This document shows positions 23,092 through 35,735 of a stretch of 64,000 nt of DNA, piece by piece (within the stretch, counting starts at the first letter, position 1; the number at the start of each line of letters is the position of its first letter). Source of the stretch: Ramazzottius varieornatus (Eukaryota; Tardigrada; Eutardigrada; Parachela; Ramazzottiidae); NCBI GenBank assembly GCA_001949185.1, contig BDGG01000008.1, positions 1,423,648-1,487,647 on the forward strand, written 5' to 3'. The notes below the pieces were generated by a model. It made no database searches. It was not told the DNA's origin and saw nothing but the letters and a program-made list of their open reading frames with translations. The position numbers and the translations under genes are program-made.

Positions 23092-26000
23092 ATGGAGAAA
23101 CCGAACTCGAAATCAAAATTGGAGATTCCCGAAATGGAACCGGAAGTGGAAAGCGCGGCAAAGGTGAGTCCTTCACGTATTTCGTCAGGTAAACTGGGGA
23201 CTCCAGCCATAATCATCCGAATCTTCCTTTGCAGCCGAAGCCTCGCTATCCATGGTATATTATATTTATCATCGGGAATGAATTCTGTGAGCGGTTCTCG
23301 TATTACGGCATGAAAAGTAAGTTCATAGCTCATCGCAAAAACTGTGTCGTCGATCATTCTTGACCGGTTTTTGACTCGTTTCTTTGTTCTTTAGCACTTC
23401 GTGATGATTAATTATGGTTTCTTTTCTCAGCGGTCCTCACCCTGTACTTCAGTAAGATGCTCTTATGGTCTGAAGATACCACCACCTTCTTCTACCATTT
23501 CTTCACAATGCTGTGCTATTTCTTTCCGATATTTGGGGCGTGGATTGCCGATGGCATGATCGGAAAATTCAAGTTCGTCTTGTTGATGTAAGATTTTATC
23601 AGGTTTTGAATTTACGGAGCGATTCTTCCACAGGACTATACTCTACCTATCGTTGGTCTACATCGTTGGCTTGGTCGTTCTGACGTTATCGGCCATTCCA
23701 CCGCTGCACTTTCATGCCGTGTAAGAGCCCACACCCACCCAGTTTTTGAAGAAAACGACTTCGAACTTACGACCAATTATCAGGTTGTGATGGCCCTTTA
23801 GTGCAGGGACTTTGAGCGGGTTATTGCTCATCGCTATCGGAACCGGCGGAATCAAGCCATGTGTTGCTGCATATGGCGCGGACCAGTTCAAACCGGGCCA
23901 GGTAACCGAAAGTGGCGCACTGGCAGTGTACTGTGTTGGTGAAGTCTTTGCGGAAGTCACTTCTTTTTCCACCACAAACCGCTACTGGTTGTTTGTCATT
24001 TTTGGGTGTTCTGCTAACATCATCATTTTTTATTTGACATTGTTGTAATTCTATACGACACTGATGAATGTACGTTATGCAATATTTGTCCGTAAATCAC
24101 ATATTTTGATTTTGTTTTCAGGAAGTTCAAAGGGAGACATTCTTCTCCTACTTTTATTTTGCCATCAACGCTGGCAGTCTCATATCAACATTCGCCACGC
24201 CAATACTTCGCAGTACGGAAGTCTAAAACTGATTTTTGTCACTTGTATTCCTTCTTTTTACTATCACCGTTTTAGGCGACGTTCAGTGTTTCGGAAGCAA
24301 ATCATGCTACTCGTTGGCGTTCGGAGTCCCTGCTATTCTCATGGCAGTGGCTTTAGGTAAACCATACGTAACGAAACACATCCATATGTACGAGTACATT
24401 TCTCTCTCACTTCCGTGTTATTGTGCGCTGATCATGTAAGCGTAATTGAACTTTCTAATTTTTACAGTACTGTTCCTCATTGGAAAGCCGTTCTATGAAG
24501 ACCACCTTCCTACAGGCAGTTTGATCAGCCGTGTATTTCTCTGCATAAGTGTAAGTACGACCGTCCGAGTGCGCGGTGTCGGCTCTTGAATGACGACTGC
24601 CAGCGACCTGCAGGCATTTCTTGCACGTGAGAACAAGAATCCGGATCAAGTAAAGTGTCTTGACATGGATGTTGTTTCTGTAGCACGCCATTGCAAACAA
24701 TTGCCGAGGTCGGGGCAAGCCGCGACTGCGAGATGTATACAAGAAGTCGGACAGTTATGAGGTACGACGGTCAAAAACATTGGTGTGAAGTACCTGCGTA
24801 CACTTCCCGCAAACTTTCTTCGAATTTTGCCAACACAGGTGGCGACACAAGGCAAGATGGGAAACTTCCTGACCAGATTTCAGAATCCTTTCCGTCGAAG
24901 AACGCCTAACATTTATAAACCTCACTGGCTGGACAGCGCTGCGGACAAATACGATGTTTGTTTTTTTTCCTGTAAACTTGTCGCCGCCACTAAAAACTGC
25001 CCCGCGTACATGGACCTCCAAATTGTCACAAACTCAAGATATGTTTCAGATAGCTTTCATCAACGATGTGAAGCAGTTACTGCGGGTGTTGGTTATGTTC
25101 CTGCCCATACCAATGTTTTGGGCCCTCTTCGACCAACAGGTACCGTATAGTACACCCCTTTTATCACCTGGTAGTGGGTGGTGGTGATGAGATGAAACAT
25201 TGGTTGTCAATAGGGTTCGAGATGGACGCTACAGGCAAACAAGATGGACGGTCGCGTGACAGGTAACTTGATCTACGAAAAAACGAACTTCGCTGAGTTT
25301 TGAAGATGTTTGGCAATACCGTCATGGGCGACACTGTCAACGTTCTAGCGAAATACCTATCAACAGATGCCACTCAATTGGTATTGTCCTTTCAGACACG
25401 TACTTTTTCCAGCCTGATCAAGTGCAGATTTTCAATCCGGTACTCATTCTTATCCTTATTCCGTTCTTCGAATGGGTATTCTACCCCCTTCTCGGCAAGA
25501 TGAAAATTCCATTCCGGTACGAACACGCCCAAGGCCCTCCCCCCATAGCTAACCATACTTGCCTTCAAACTCTATCTACTTTGCAGACTACTTGCTCGCA
25601 TGGTGGTGGGTATGATTTTGGCGGGAGCTGCTTTCGTCATTGCTGGGTTCGTGCAAATTGCCTTGGATGTAAGTGTGCAGCAGGAGATCGTTCTGTTTTA
25701 GTGGGCAATCCCTTCTTGGGAGTGCATTTCAATCTCTGACTGCCGCTGCCTTTGTAGAAAACCCTTCCTGGCGTGGTCCCCATCGGACGCGCAGAAATCC
25801 GCATCTTCAACACCAATCCATGCACACTGCACTTGTCGGGACAATTGGCGTCTGCCTTGAACGAATCGAACGCTTACCTCCTGGCCCCCTTTGAAGTATG
25901 TACTTGGGAAATCGAAAACCTGAACTTTTGCTTAAACTTGTGTTTTCTCTGGCTAGATGAAAATGCTGCCCGATGTGGTCGTTTCGGGTCAGGTATTGCA

Positions 26001-27386
26001 GACTCTGACAGTGCGGAACGTCAACTGTACGAGCCCGTTCCCGTTGACGGATGTCAAGGTTAACTTGACAGAAACACAGGTTTCCTCCTTGTTCTTGTCG
26101 TCGTACCAAGGCCGGCTGATCTCGCGACAAGTAAGAAACATGGCAATATTTCCTGACCGAAGTGACAGCCGGATGAAAGTGGCAGCTGCTGGTAATTGAT
26201 CAACTTGTAATAATGTAGTTCGCCGTTGCCAAAGAAAAGCCGGAAGACGGAAACGCCAAAGTGCGCTTTGTCGTGCCTTTCCCACTGGGTTCCGCTTCCG
26301 GTTCAGACGGTCACATTACGCTGATCAACCCTGACATTGCCCAGGACAAGCCTGGACATGAGTTTGTCGTGCCAGTCCAGAAGAATAACGCCACAGACCA
26401 GAGCGACACTGGCGTACTGGATGACGTCACCGCGGACATCGACCAGGGATGGTAGGCCTTTCGTTCTTGTCACCGTACGCTTTTGTCTCACCGATAAATT
26501 CCCAGAAAACCTGTCTTCTACCAGGTATGATCTGCACACTTCGACCGAAGATGCGGAGAAGGTTTCAACGACCACAAAACAGCAGCAGCTGGACCTTCCT
26601 AATGGCGGTGTGTACACCATTGTGCTCAAGCAAAACGCTTCAGCTGGCGCACGCATGTGGGAGCGATATGTCATTGTCGAACCCAATACACTCAGTATAT
26701 TCTGGCAGGTGGGCAAACCCTCGATTTGACACTTCGATCAGTTGTGTACGAGTCAACCATGCGAATTGTCACCCATGCTCCCTCCAATTTTAGTTTCCTC
26801 AGTATTTTGTGATAACAGTCGGCGAGGTTTTCCTATCGGTCAGCGGGCTGACTTTTGCATACGCGGAGGTGAGCATGTCTCAGAATCTCTTTTCACAGTT
26901 TACCAAGCGTTGCGGCATTTAGACTTGTATAATCCATGCGGATTACTGCATTCTAGGCCCCGGAATCTATGAAATCCGTCCTTCAGGCTGCGTGGCTCCT
27001 GACGTCGGCGTTCGGTAGTGTCATAGTCATGATTTTCAGTGGCGCACATCTGATACGGAGCCAGGTACTACACACCAGTCCCTACCAGTCAATAGAATAT
27101 GATCAAGCTTTCAAGAACGCTAATGGCCACACTCGGGTCTTGCTGGACGTGCCCAAAACGAAGTCAATCTTTGCAGGCAGTCGAGTTTTTTGTGTTCGCT
27201 GGAATTATTGGAGTATTCGCCCTAATCTTTGCTCTCATGGCAAACACATACCACTACAAGGAGAAAGATGGAGGATCCATTGAAATGGCTGATGGACTGC
27301 CAGCTTTGCAACCCCGTGGCTCTAGCTCAAGTGAAGCGGAACTCATCCCAGAAGCTACGGCGGATGCCGAACAGTTCAAAAGATAA
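23092..27386 (+). CDS. Proton-coupled oligopeptide transporter (SLC15A1/2, PEPT family)
   Basis: Plasma-membrane H+/di- and tripeptide symporter of the POT family. About 20 exons, beginning 23092-23163, 23235-23316 and 23432 onward, then 23807-23901, 24122-24212, 24276-24356, 24468-24550, 24684-24761, 24839-24955, 25050-25139, 25214-25262 and 25396-25516; the last coding exon ends at 27386. Motifs: PRYPWYIIFIIGNEFCERFS with the ExxER-type proton-coupling motif, YYGMKTVLTLYF, GTGGIKPCVAAYGADQF, YFAINAGS, SLAFGVPAILMAVAL, FDQQGSRWTLQ. A long extracellular region (25750-26800) between TM9 and TM10 is typical of animal PEPTs, followed by APESMKSVLQAAWLLTSAFG and a Ser/Glu-rich cytosolic tail ending AEQFKR. 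The joins after 23572 and before 23807 are uncertain. Confidence 0.92.
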
Positions 27387-27609
27387 GGAAAGAAGAGTCT
27401 TTTAGTCAGTGTTGTACAGGATCTTTTGATTGTTGAACCGAGCGTAAAGTTTCGAAATTTGATCTGTGTTATGGAAGCTTGATCATTCCGATCAAAGAAT
27501 AAGTAGGCCAGTTTAGTCTCAGCAGGAAGAGTCTATACCGATCAGTGCGATCGAATGTACAGTCTATAAAAAGCTGAAAGTGGATTATTTTTGAGCTACA
27601 GAGAACCAT

Positions 27610-29120
27610 TCAACTTAAAAACCTCAAGCTGAGCCGATTATCGACGTCGCTTTCCTCCATTGCAGTGAAAAACTCCTGCAGAGTTATAAAGCCATCACCG
27701 TCTTCATCGTTCTCCAGTAAGGTCCGCTCAGCTATGCTTTGCAACTGCAAATATTGATGAACGCATTAAGCTAATGCAGGAAATCGAGAGCTTCAGGCTA
27801 GAGACGCCATCTCGTCGCCGACGAGATCAGGCACCTGGGTAAGGGCACTCGCCGTATCCAAAACTTTGCTGTGTGCCTTCGGTGCACCATGCTTAAATCC
27901 AAATATTCACAAATTTTTACCTTAAAGCTATGGTTGTCTATTTCTTTCCGTTCAAATACATTTTTTGCCAACCCGCCTGGCGAGTTGAAGCACCAGCCCC
28001 ACGTCCAACTCACTAGTTTTCTACGTATACACGGTTTTCTGACCCACGATATGCTAAGTAATATCCACCTCTTGGAAAAAGCTCAGCATTTTCTTGATCA
28101 AGTGTCAGCCAGCTCTGGTTCAGAGAGATCGCTATGTACCGCATGGAGTCCAGATCCAACCTTTAGATCTCCAGTTTCTAAAATGTGCTAAGTTGAGAGA
28201 AATAAACGGTAGTCAGCGGTATACCTGATCATCCGGAATGTTGACGCCCACCATCATTTGCAGAACCGTCAAAATCTCCGCCACGGATACTTTCTCGTCA
28301 TCATTCAAGTCGTACATTTGAAAGGCAAAGCGTAGCTTATTCTCACGGGTGTTCAATACTGCCTCTTTGGTTTTCTGTATAGGTCGGAAGACGGACAAGA
28401 TTTCGACAAACTTCCGGAAATTGACTCGATCATCCGGCCTAGAAGACACCGACACGTGCAGTAAAGGACCAAGCAACCATCGCATCCGAGCTATTTTTAA
28501 CCATCTGGAAGACTCTGAACCTCAGACAGACTCACGTGTTTTTGAAGAAAGAATGGACGATTCGATCGCCTAATGGATTTATTGCTAGTTCAGGGATCCT
28601 CAGAAAGTCCGCTCGGCTGTAAAGAGCAAAATATTGATAGATTAGAGCTGATTCAACTTGAAGCAACATCAGTAAGCCAGAAGGTGAAACGACTGTTCCC
28701 AGTTCACACCACGCAAAAGTCACTTATGTCAGGCGAGAACCATAGCTCCGTTAATTGTTGATTACCTCAAAGTTCCCGAGTTATCCTTGTCCAGGCTCGT
28801 GAACCGACTGTATAGTCTCACGATCTGGTTCGGAGTAACTGCAAAGCAATGCAAGCTTGGTCAAAGTTAACATATGCTATCCGAGAAATAGGTCTTTCAA
28901 AGAGTGTTCTACGGTTCAATGCAGTTACTCCCCCCAAACTGTTGGCTGAACAGCCTCCGGGTTTCTGAGTGCGGCTAAACGTAGCGTAGGGAGCGCACAT
29001 CGAATATTACATCTTAATTGCTCTCCGTCGATTTCAAACCAAACTGCACTTACAGCCACTTTCTTTTCCGATCTGTTCGAGCTCCTTCTTATCCAGCATA
29101 ATAGTCGCCCGGTTTCCCAT
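27610..29120 (-). CDS. CHP1: Calcineurin B homologous protein (CHP1-like), 189 aa
   Basis: N-myristoylated EF-hand protein that binds and supports plasma-membrane Na+/H+ exchangers and can inhibit calcineurin. Exons 29054-29120, 28766-28838, 28536-28616, 28225-28438 and 27610-27744 total 570 nt (189 aa; human 195) with all phases consistent. It starts MGNRAT, so Gly2 can be myristoylated. EF1-like SLDKDNSGTLSRADF is followed by the hallmark RIPELAINPLGDRIV, then VNFRKFVEILSVFRP. EF3 is DLNDDEKVSVAEI; EF4 is NDEDGDGFITLQEF. It ends LSLRFLS, as in CHPs. EF1 seems to keep Ca-ligating Asp residues that vertebrate CHP1 has partly lost; that comparison is from memory. Confidence 0.93.
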
Positions 29121-29364
29121 TCTCAACAATCTGATTTCGTTCAGAAAATTTTAGTATTGACGCACGGATTTCAGTTTTATAAAGAGCAGCCAGGCAGGGT
29201 TCCCACATGTACATACGCACCCGAGATGAGTCTACAGTATATGGGTCGTTAGCAGACTCGCTATTCAAAGTCAAATAAATGTTTATTCCCGCTGTTTTGC
29301 ACGAACGGTCCCATGCACAGGGTACATCACCATACAACCAGCGATCGATAATAAATTACAATCC

Positions 29365-30172
29365 AGAGGTTGATACAGCGCTCGAGCAGAGCAAGAAATC
29401 GGATTAACGTAGGAATAAGCCAATTGGAAGGGAGCACGTGGGCGGAGCCGAACCGACAACCCACTAATGTGCTCGGTGCTTAATTCCCGAGTAAGGCATA
29501 TGGGCCGTTACTCGAGTGCGTAAGAAATCCGAGTAACGTTCCAACCAAGCTTTGCTGTGGATATTTCTTCCCAAAAGTTTTTTAGAACCTCAGATTTGCT
29601 TTCAAGACGTCCCACCGAGGTGCCAACTGCCCCTCTAACTGCATCTTTCAGGGTTTAACGTCGGTTATTAATTATTCGTCAAAATATAGCAACGACTGCA
29701 CGCTTGACTGTGACTTTGTCAACCTAGAAAACAACAAAAATCTCAGTCTGACTGTGAGTGTAACTGTGGCTTTCGAAAATTTGATGAGACTGCAACTTCA
29801 ACTGCGACTTTTGCCACACTAAGAACTGTGTCTCTAACTGTGGCTTTTGCCACTTTCTGGATTTTACTTTGCCTTTAACTGCTGCTTTTCGTATCAAGAT
29901 TCACTTGAGCTTTAAGCAGTCGGAACTGGAAATCACTTTTTCCGTTGCTGTATCAGAACTGGAACTTCGTGTGATTTGACATCGCATCTTACCAAAACGT
30001 TATTAATTACGAAAACTGATGGAGGTTTTGCAAACCCTTCCGGAGAAGTAAAGCTAATCGGCTGGATCGCGAAGCGGGTCTCAGCCTTAGCCGATTAGAG
30101 TAAGGAATGGGAGGGGCCAAAGTCTTACGCTACTCGGATTTCTTGCGCTGCTCGAGTTCCGTATCAACCTCT
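29365..30172. mobile_element. Non-autonomous DNA transposon-like element with ~48-bp terminal inverted repeats
   Basis: Left end 29365-29412 begins AGAGGTTGATAC and contains CTCGAGCAG then GCAAGAAATC. The right end, about 30126-30172, is its reverse complement with roughly seven mismatches in 48. A third, internal copy of the arm lies near 29512-29540 (GCGTAAGAAATCCGAGTAACG). A shorter inverted pair, TAATCGGCT / AGCCGATTA, is near the right end (30055-30098). No transposase frame is visible in about 800 nt. Flanking target-site duplications are not clear. Confidence 0.55.
29690..29965. repeat. Degenerate tandem repeat
   Basis: Repeated imperfect units resembling AACTGTGGCTTTTGCCAC, for example near 29767, 29808, 29838 and 29877, inside the TIR element. 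Unit length drifts between about 18 and 36 nt. Confidence 0.45.
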
Positions 30173-30590
30173 CTAATATCATTGGCTGTAATTTTGGATC
30201 AGTCGCAATAACTTTTCCACATGAAAGACTTGCTGCAGAAAATGATGGCAAATGAAACGCCCGCATCAAGTCCCTGACAATCCCAGAAAGATAATGAATA
30301 TACACTGCGGTACGTCAATCACGATTTGATTCCCACCGAGAGCTCGATGAACACACGGCTGGAAAGCCATATGGTTTCTCTCGAGCACAAGGGCGCTGAT
30401 GCAGTAGAGGAAGAAATGAAAGCGTCGTACGGTCCGGCGGAAGCACAATCTGCCCTGCAGTTCGCTAATCGTTCTGAGTACGAGTCATGTACCATATGCG
30501 CTAATCTTATTTTCACACTTAGGCAAACATTGGTGATACGATCGTCTCTTTTGAGATAATTAAAGTCATCACCCAATCTATCAGACGTGA

Positions 30591-31187
30591 TCATGTCGAC
30601 GTATCCAGGCACACTCTGTGTCGACTGTGAACCTTGGTCTGTTGATTTGCTGTCGATAAAAATAGGGCCTTTGGCATATTTAGCACTTCAAATACAGCAT
30701 GTTTACTCTGAGCGACAGCATTAATCGCTTTGCGGCCACGCCCAAAGACCGACGCCGCACTGGTGAACCATAGAGTTCTGTACGGATCAGCTTCTTTGAG
30801 TCCTGACCCGGAAGCCCGCCGAGTTCTACGAGTCTGTACGAGCAAAGGAGACGAGTGGTCTTTGATACTGACCATGAACGTCTTGCGATAGTGATCTGTC
30901 CTGTCTGATGACAGCCGGTACGAGAAAACGATGTCGACTAGGGGTTGATCTGCTGAAGCGTTAATTGGATTTGACAGATGAGGAAGCCCCTTATAGGGAT
31001 ACCTTAACATACAGTACGACACGGAAGAACTGAAGAAAAAGACTCCATAACTGGATGGCCAATCGTAACACGCCACCCAACCTGTGAGAAACAACCAAGA
31101 GCTTCCTGGAAAATGAATGGTGTAAGACTGTTTTTTTTCTTTAGCAGCTTGCAACCAGGGGATCTTTTTATCTTCGCTACAACGCAT
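30591..31187 (-). CDS. Hypothetical ORF, 198 aa
   Basis: Uninterrupted ATG-to-stop frame of 597 nt without introns. The N-terminal third is hydrophobic (SSWLFLTGWVACYDW); the rest is basic. There is no motif I recognise and no splice-based continuation. Its length is above chance expectation, but it sits next to transposon-like DNA and may be a relic or spurious. Confidence 0.25.
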   Translation of the reverse strand: MRCSEDKKIPWLQAAKEKKQSYTIHFPGSSWLFLTGWVACYDWPSSYGVFFFSSSVSYCMLRYPYKGLPHLSNPINASADQPLVDIVFSYRLSSDRTDHYRKTFMVSIKDHSSPLLVQTRRTRRASGSGLKEADPYRTLWFTSAASVFGRGRKAINAVAQSKHAVFEVLNMPKALFLSTANQQTKVHSRHRVCLDTST

Positions 31188-31550
31188 TGATTTCTGACAC
31201 TAAACTTCCGGTCGTGTAAACTCATGGATAAATAATCCAGGACAGAGAATCAGGCACGAGAGGCCATCAGGCAAAACTACTACCGCTGCCGATAACAAGA
31301 TAGACGGATGATCCGAAAACCTGACGACAGGTGGCGACAGCAGTGGAAAACCCTTTCCTCATTTTCTTGCATAAATTACCATCACGAGTCACGACTGCAC
31401 AATCGATATCATCCATACGTTACCAAGAGCACAACATATCAACAGACCATCATGAAGTGCCAATTGATCTCCCGTATACGTCATATGCAGACAGCCTTGT
31501 CCAAAGAAGAAAATGTAATCTAAGATGTTTCACACAACAACAATAAATAA

Positions 31551-31556
31551 TTTATT
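31551..31556 (-). terminator. Polyadenylation signal of AKT
   Basis: AATAAA on the minus strand, about 70 nt after the AKT stop codon at 31623-31625. Confidence 0.5.
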
Positions 31557-31622
31557 TGTATTTTGTTATCTTACCCAGAAAACAGATGGACGAATAAAAA
31601 GAAGACTATGCAGAGAATTTCT

Positions 31623-33693
<2,071 letters not shown>

Positions 33694-34037
33694 CCTGATG
33701 TCGGTGTTCAAGCAAACCTTCAGGGAGGAGGAAGAAACATTCGCCAGGTGACAAATGTGAAGGCTTCGTTCGAGAAAAAACCGTAAAATGAAATGAAATG
33801 TGGGAGTCTATGACGTATTGTTTTGACACTTTTTCACGCTGACGCATGGTAATGAACCGGCACCACGTGCCAACATGCGTAACGTCCAAGAACACGTGAC
33901 AACCAACTGGGCCGGGGGATTTCCCAACAAGAATTTTCCAACAGGGGGGGGGGGAGGAGCAGTTTTCCCTGTGGTGCTTATGTCGCACAAAAACTGGAAA
34001 ATATTCCTTCCAGAATGACTTCCGGTTCCAGATCCTA
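33694..34037. other. Divergent promoter region AKT / NAXE
   Basis: 344 nt between opposing start codons; contains a poly-G/GA run near 33944-33958. It must hold both promoters or 5' UTRs. No TATA box is seen. Confidence 0.45.
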
Positions 34038-35122
34038 ATGGTGCTTCGTTTACATATTCATCGTTTGCTCCGCGTGGCATTTACATATCCTGCGGCCTAT
34101 GGGACTCCATCAGCATCACGTCAAATGCATGTCCAAATTCCGAGAATGGCCAGCAGAAACTCGGACAACAAACCGAAGCTTCTCAGGTACAAAAATCGTA
34201 TTCTTGAGTTTTTTAATGTGCGAAAAGATGGAAGAATCTCGTGTTAGTCAGGAGGAGGCTACGAAAATTGACAAAGAGCTCTTCGACGACTACCAGTTCT
34301 CAGTGGATCAGCTGATGGAGTTAGCCGGTCTCAGTTGCGCCACCGCGATTGCGAAGTCTTATCCGGTGGCTCCTTCCGGTGCGAATAAAGTCCTCGTTTG
34401 TTGCGGACCCGGAAACAATGGAGGTGATGGGCTGGTCTGCGCTCGACATTTGAAACTCTTCGTAAGCGAACGTAGAAAAACTGAATTCAGCCGTCTGTCC
34501 GTGGCGTCACACAGATTATGTACATTATATGCGTAATGTGACGGCATCGTTTTTTAACCGCAGTGACGCCATACGCAACACTTTTTATTATTTTTGTGGC
34601 TTAGGGATACGACCCGGAAGTGTACTATCCGAAACCTACCGACAAAGATCTTTATAATAGACTGTGTACTCAATGCAAGAAAATGAACATCTCGTTCGTC
34701 TCAAACCTACCTGACGCCGGCCACACCGATGAATCCTACGCGTTGATCGTGGACGCTCTCTTCGGATTCAGCTTCAAACCACCTGTACGGGACGAGTTCA
34801 AACCCGCCATCGCGCTCCTCAAAGAAACGAAGGTCCCGGTTTGCAGTATTGACATCCCCTCTGGTAAATTTCTAAGGTTCGTAGTGACTTCGTCCTTCTT
34901 ACTTATTCGCTCTTCATAGGCTGGGATGTCGAGAAAGGCGACCAAGACGGGTTCCAGCCCGCATGTTTAATCTCTCTAACAGCACCGAAGAAATGCGCAG
35001 AGAGCTTCAAAGGAGAGCACCACTGGCTTGGTGGTCGGTTTATTCCAGAAGCACTTGGAAAGAAGTACAAACTTGAGCTGCCGGAATACCCTGGAACCGA
35101 CTGTGTTGTAAGACTGTCGTGA
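34038..35122 (+). CDS. NAXE: NAD(P)H-hydrate epimerase (NAXE), 274 aa
   Basis: Repairs damaged nicotinamide cofactors by epimerising R-NAD(P)HX to the S form used by the NAXD dehydratase; often mitochondrial. Exons 34038-34186, 34248-34461, 34605-34863 and 34920-35122 (825 nt, 274 aa; human 288), phases consistent. The arginine-rich N-terminus ([20 protein letters not shown]) suits a mitochondrial presequence. YjeF_N domain: [95 protein letters not shown]. The acceptor at 34248 is chosen because it restores the conserved SQEE. Confidence 0.95.
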
Positions 35123-35735
35123 CAATTTCAATTTCACATGCACGTCTAGATTTTTAAATTCGTTTCTTTCGGTCTAATCTATCATGCTAATTTAGTGGAC
35201 GCGGTTTTTTAGGTTTTAGACTTTAATAAATTATTGGCGAGAAAAAATTGATGACTTGTAAGACGCAAGGATAAACTTCTGTACAAAAAGCAAGACGATT
35301 ATACCAGTTACAAAAAAACACATTTTCAGTACGGCAAAAGTCGATGAGCAAAACCTCACTCAAGAGAGGGAAAAAGAAAACGTAAAGTTCCGGAACAGAA
35401 ATCAACAATCAACATTTGCTGCGAGAGGGAATGGTGCGTACCGTATAGCAGGAAAGGAACTTTTTTCCTGCAAACTAAATACTGGGTCATTCAGGGAAAA
35501 TGAAACCAAACCTCCATCAGCTCAGCTGGGAAAATGTTGAAATATTCTAGAGTTTCAGCATGAAAAACCGAGTGACGGAGGAGCAAAAGCAAGTTACAAA
35601 AGAAAGAGATCTTGTCATTCACGGGAATGTGCTTACAAATTAGAGAGCGAGCTACACAGCCTTTAAGAAGCTAAAATAGCTCAAATACAGTAATACAGGA
35701 CTACAAAGGAAGGTTACTCTTTCTTTAGATTACAA
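35123..35735. other. Convergent intergenic region NAXE / RhoGAP gene
   Basis: 613 nt of AT-rich 3' UTR-like sequence. Nothing coding or structured is recognised. Confidence 0.5.

Larger units (their letters stand above)
29121..31622. other. Intergenic region CHP1 / AKT with mobile DNA
   Basis: 2.5 kb with no confident gene. It contains a TIR-bounded element at 29365-30172 with degenerate internal repeats, a long unrecognised minus-strand ORF at 30591-31187, and a polyadenylation signal for AKT at 31551. Confidence 0.5.

Noticed and set aside
23905-23975. AAGTGGCGCACT in an SLC15 intron as a thirteenth hairpin copy
   Set aside because: One arm only; no convincing inverted partner within 80 nt.
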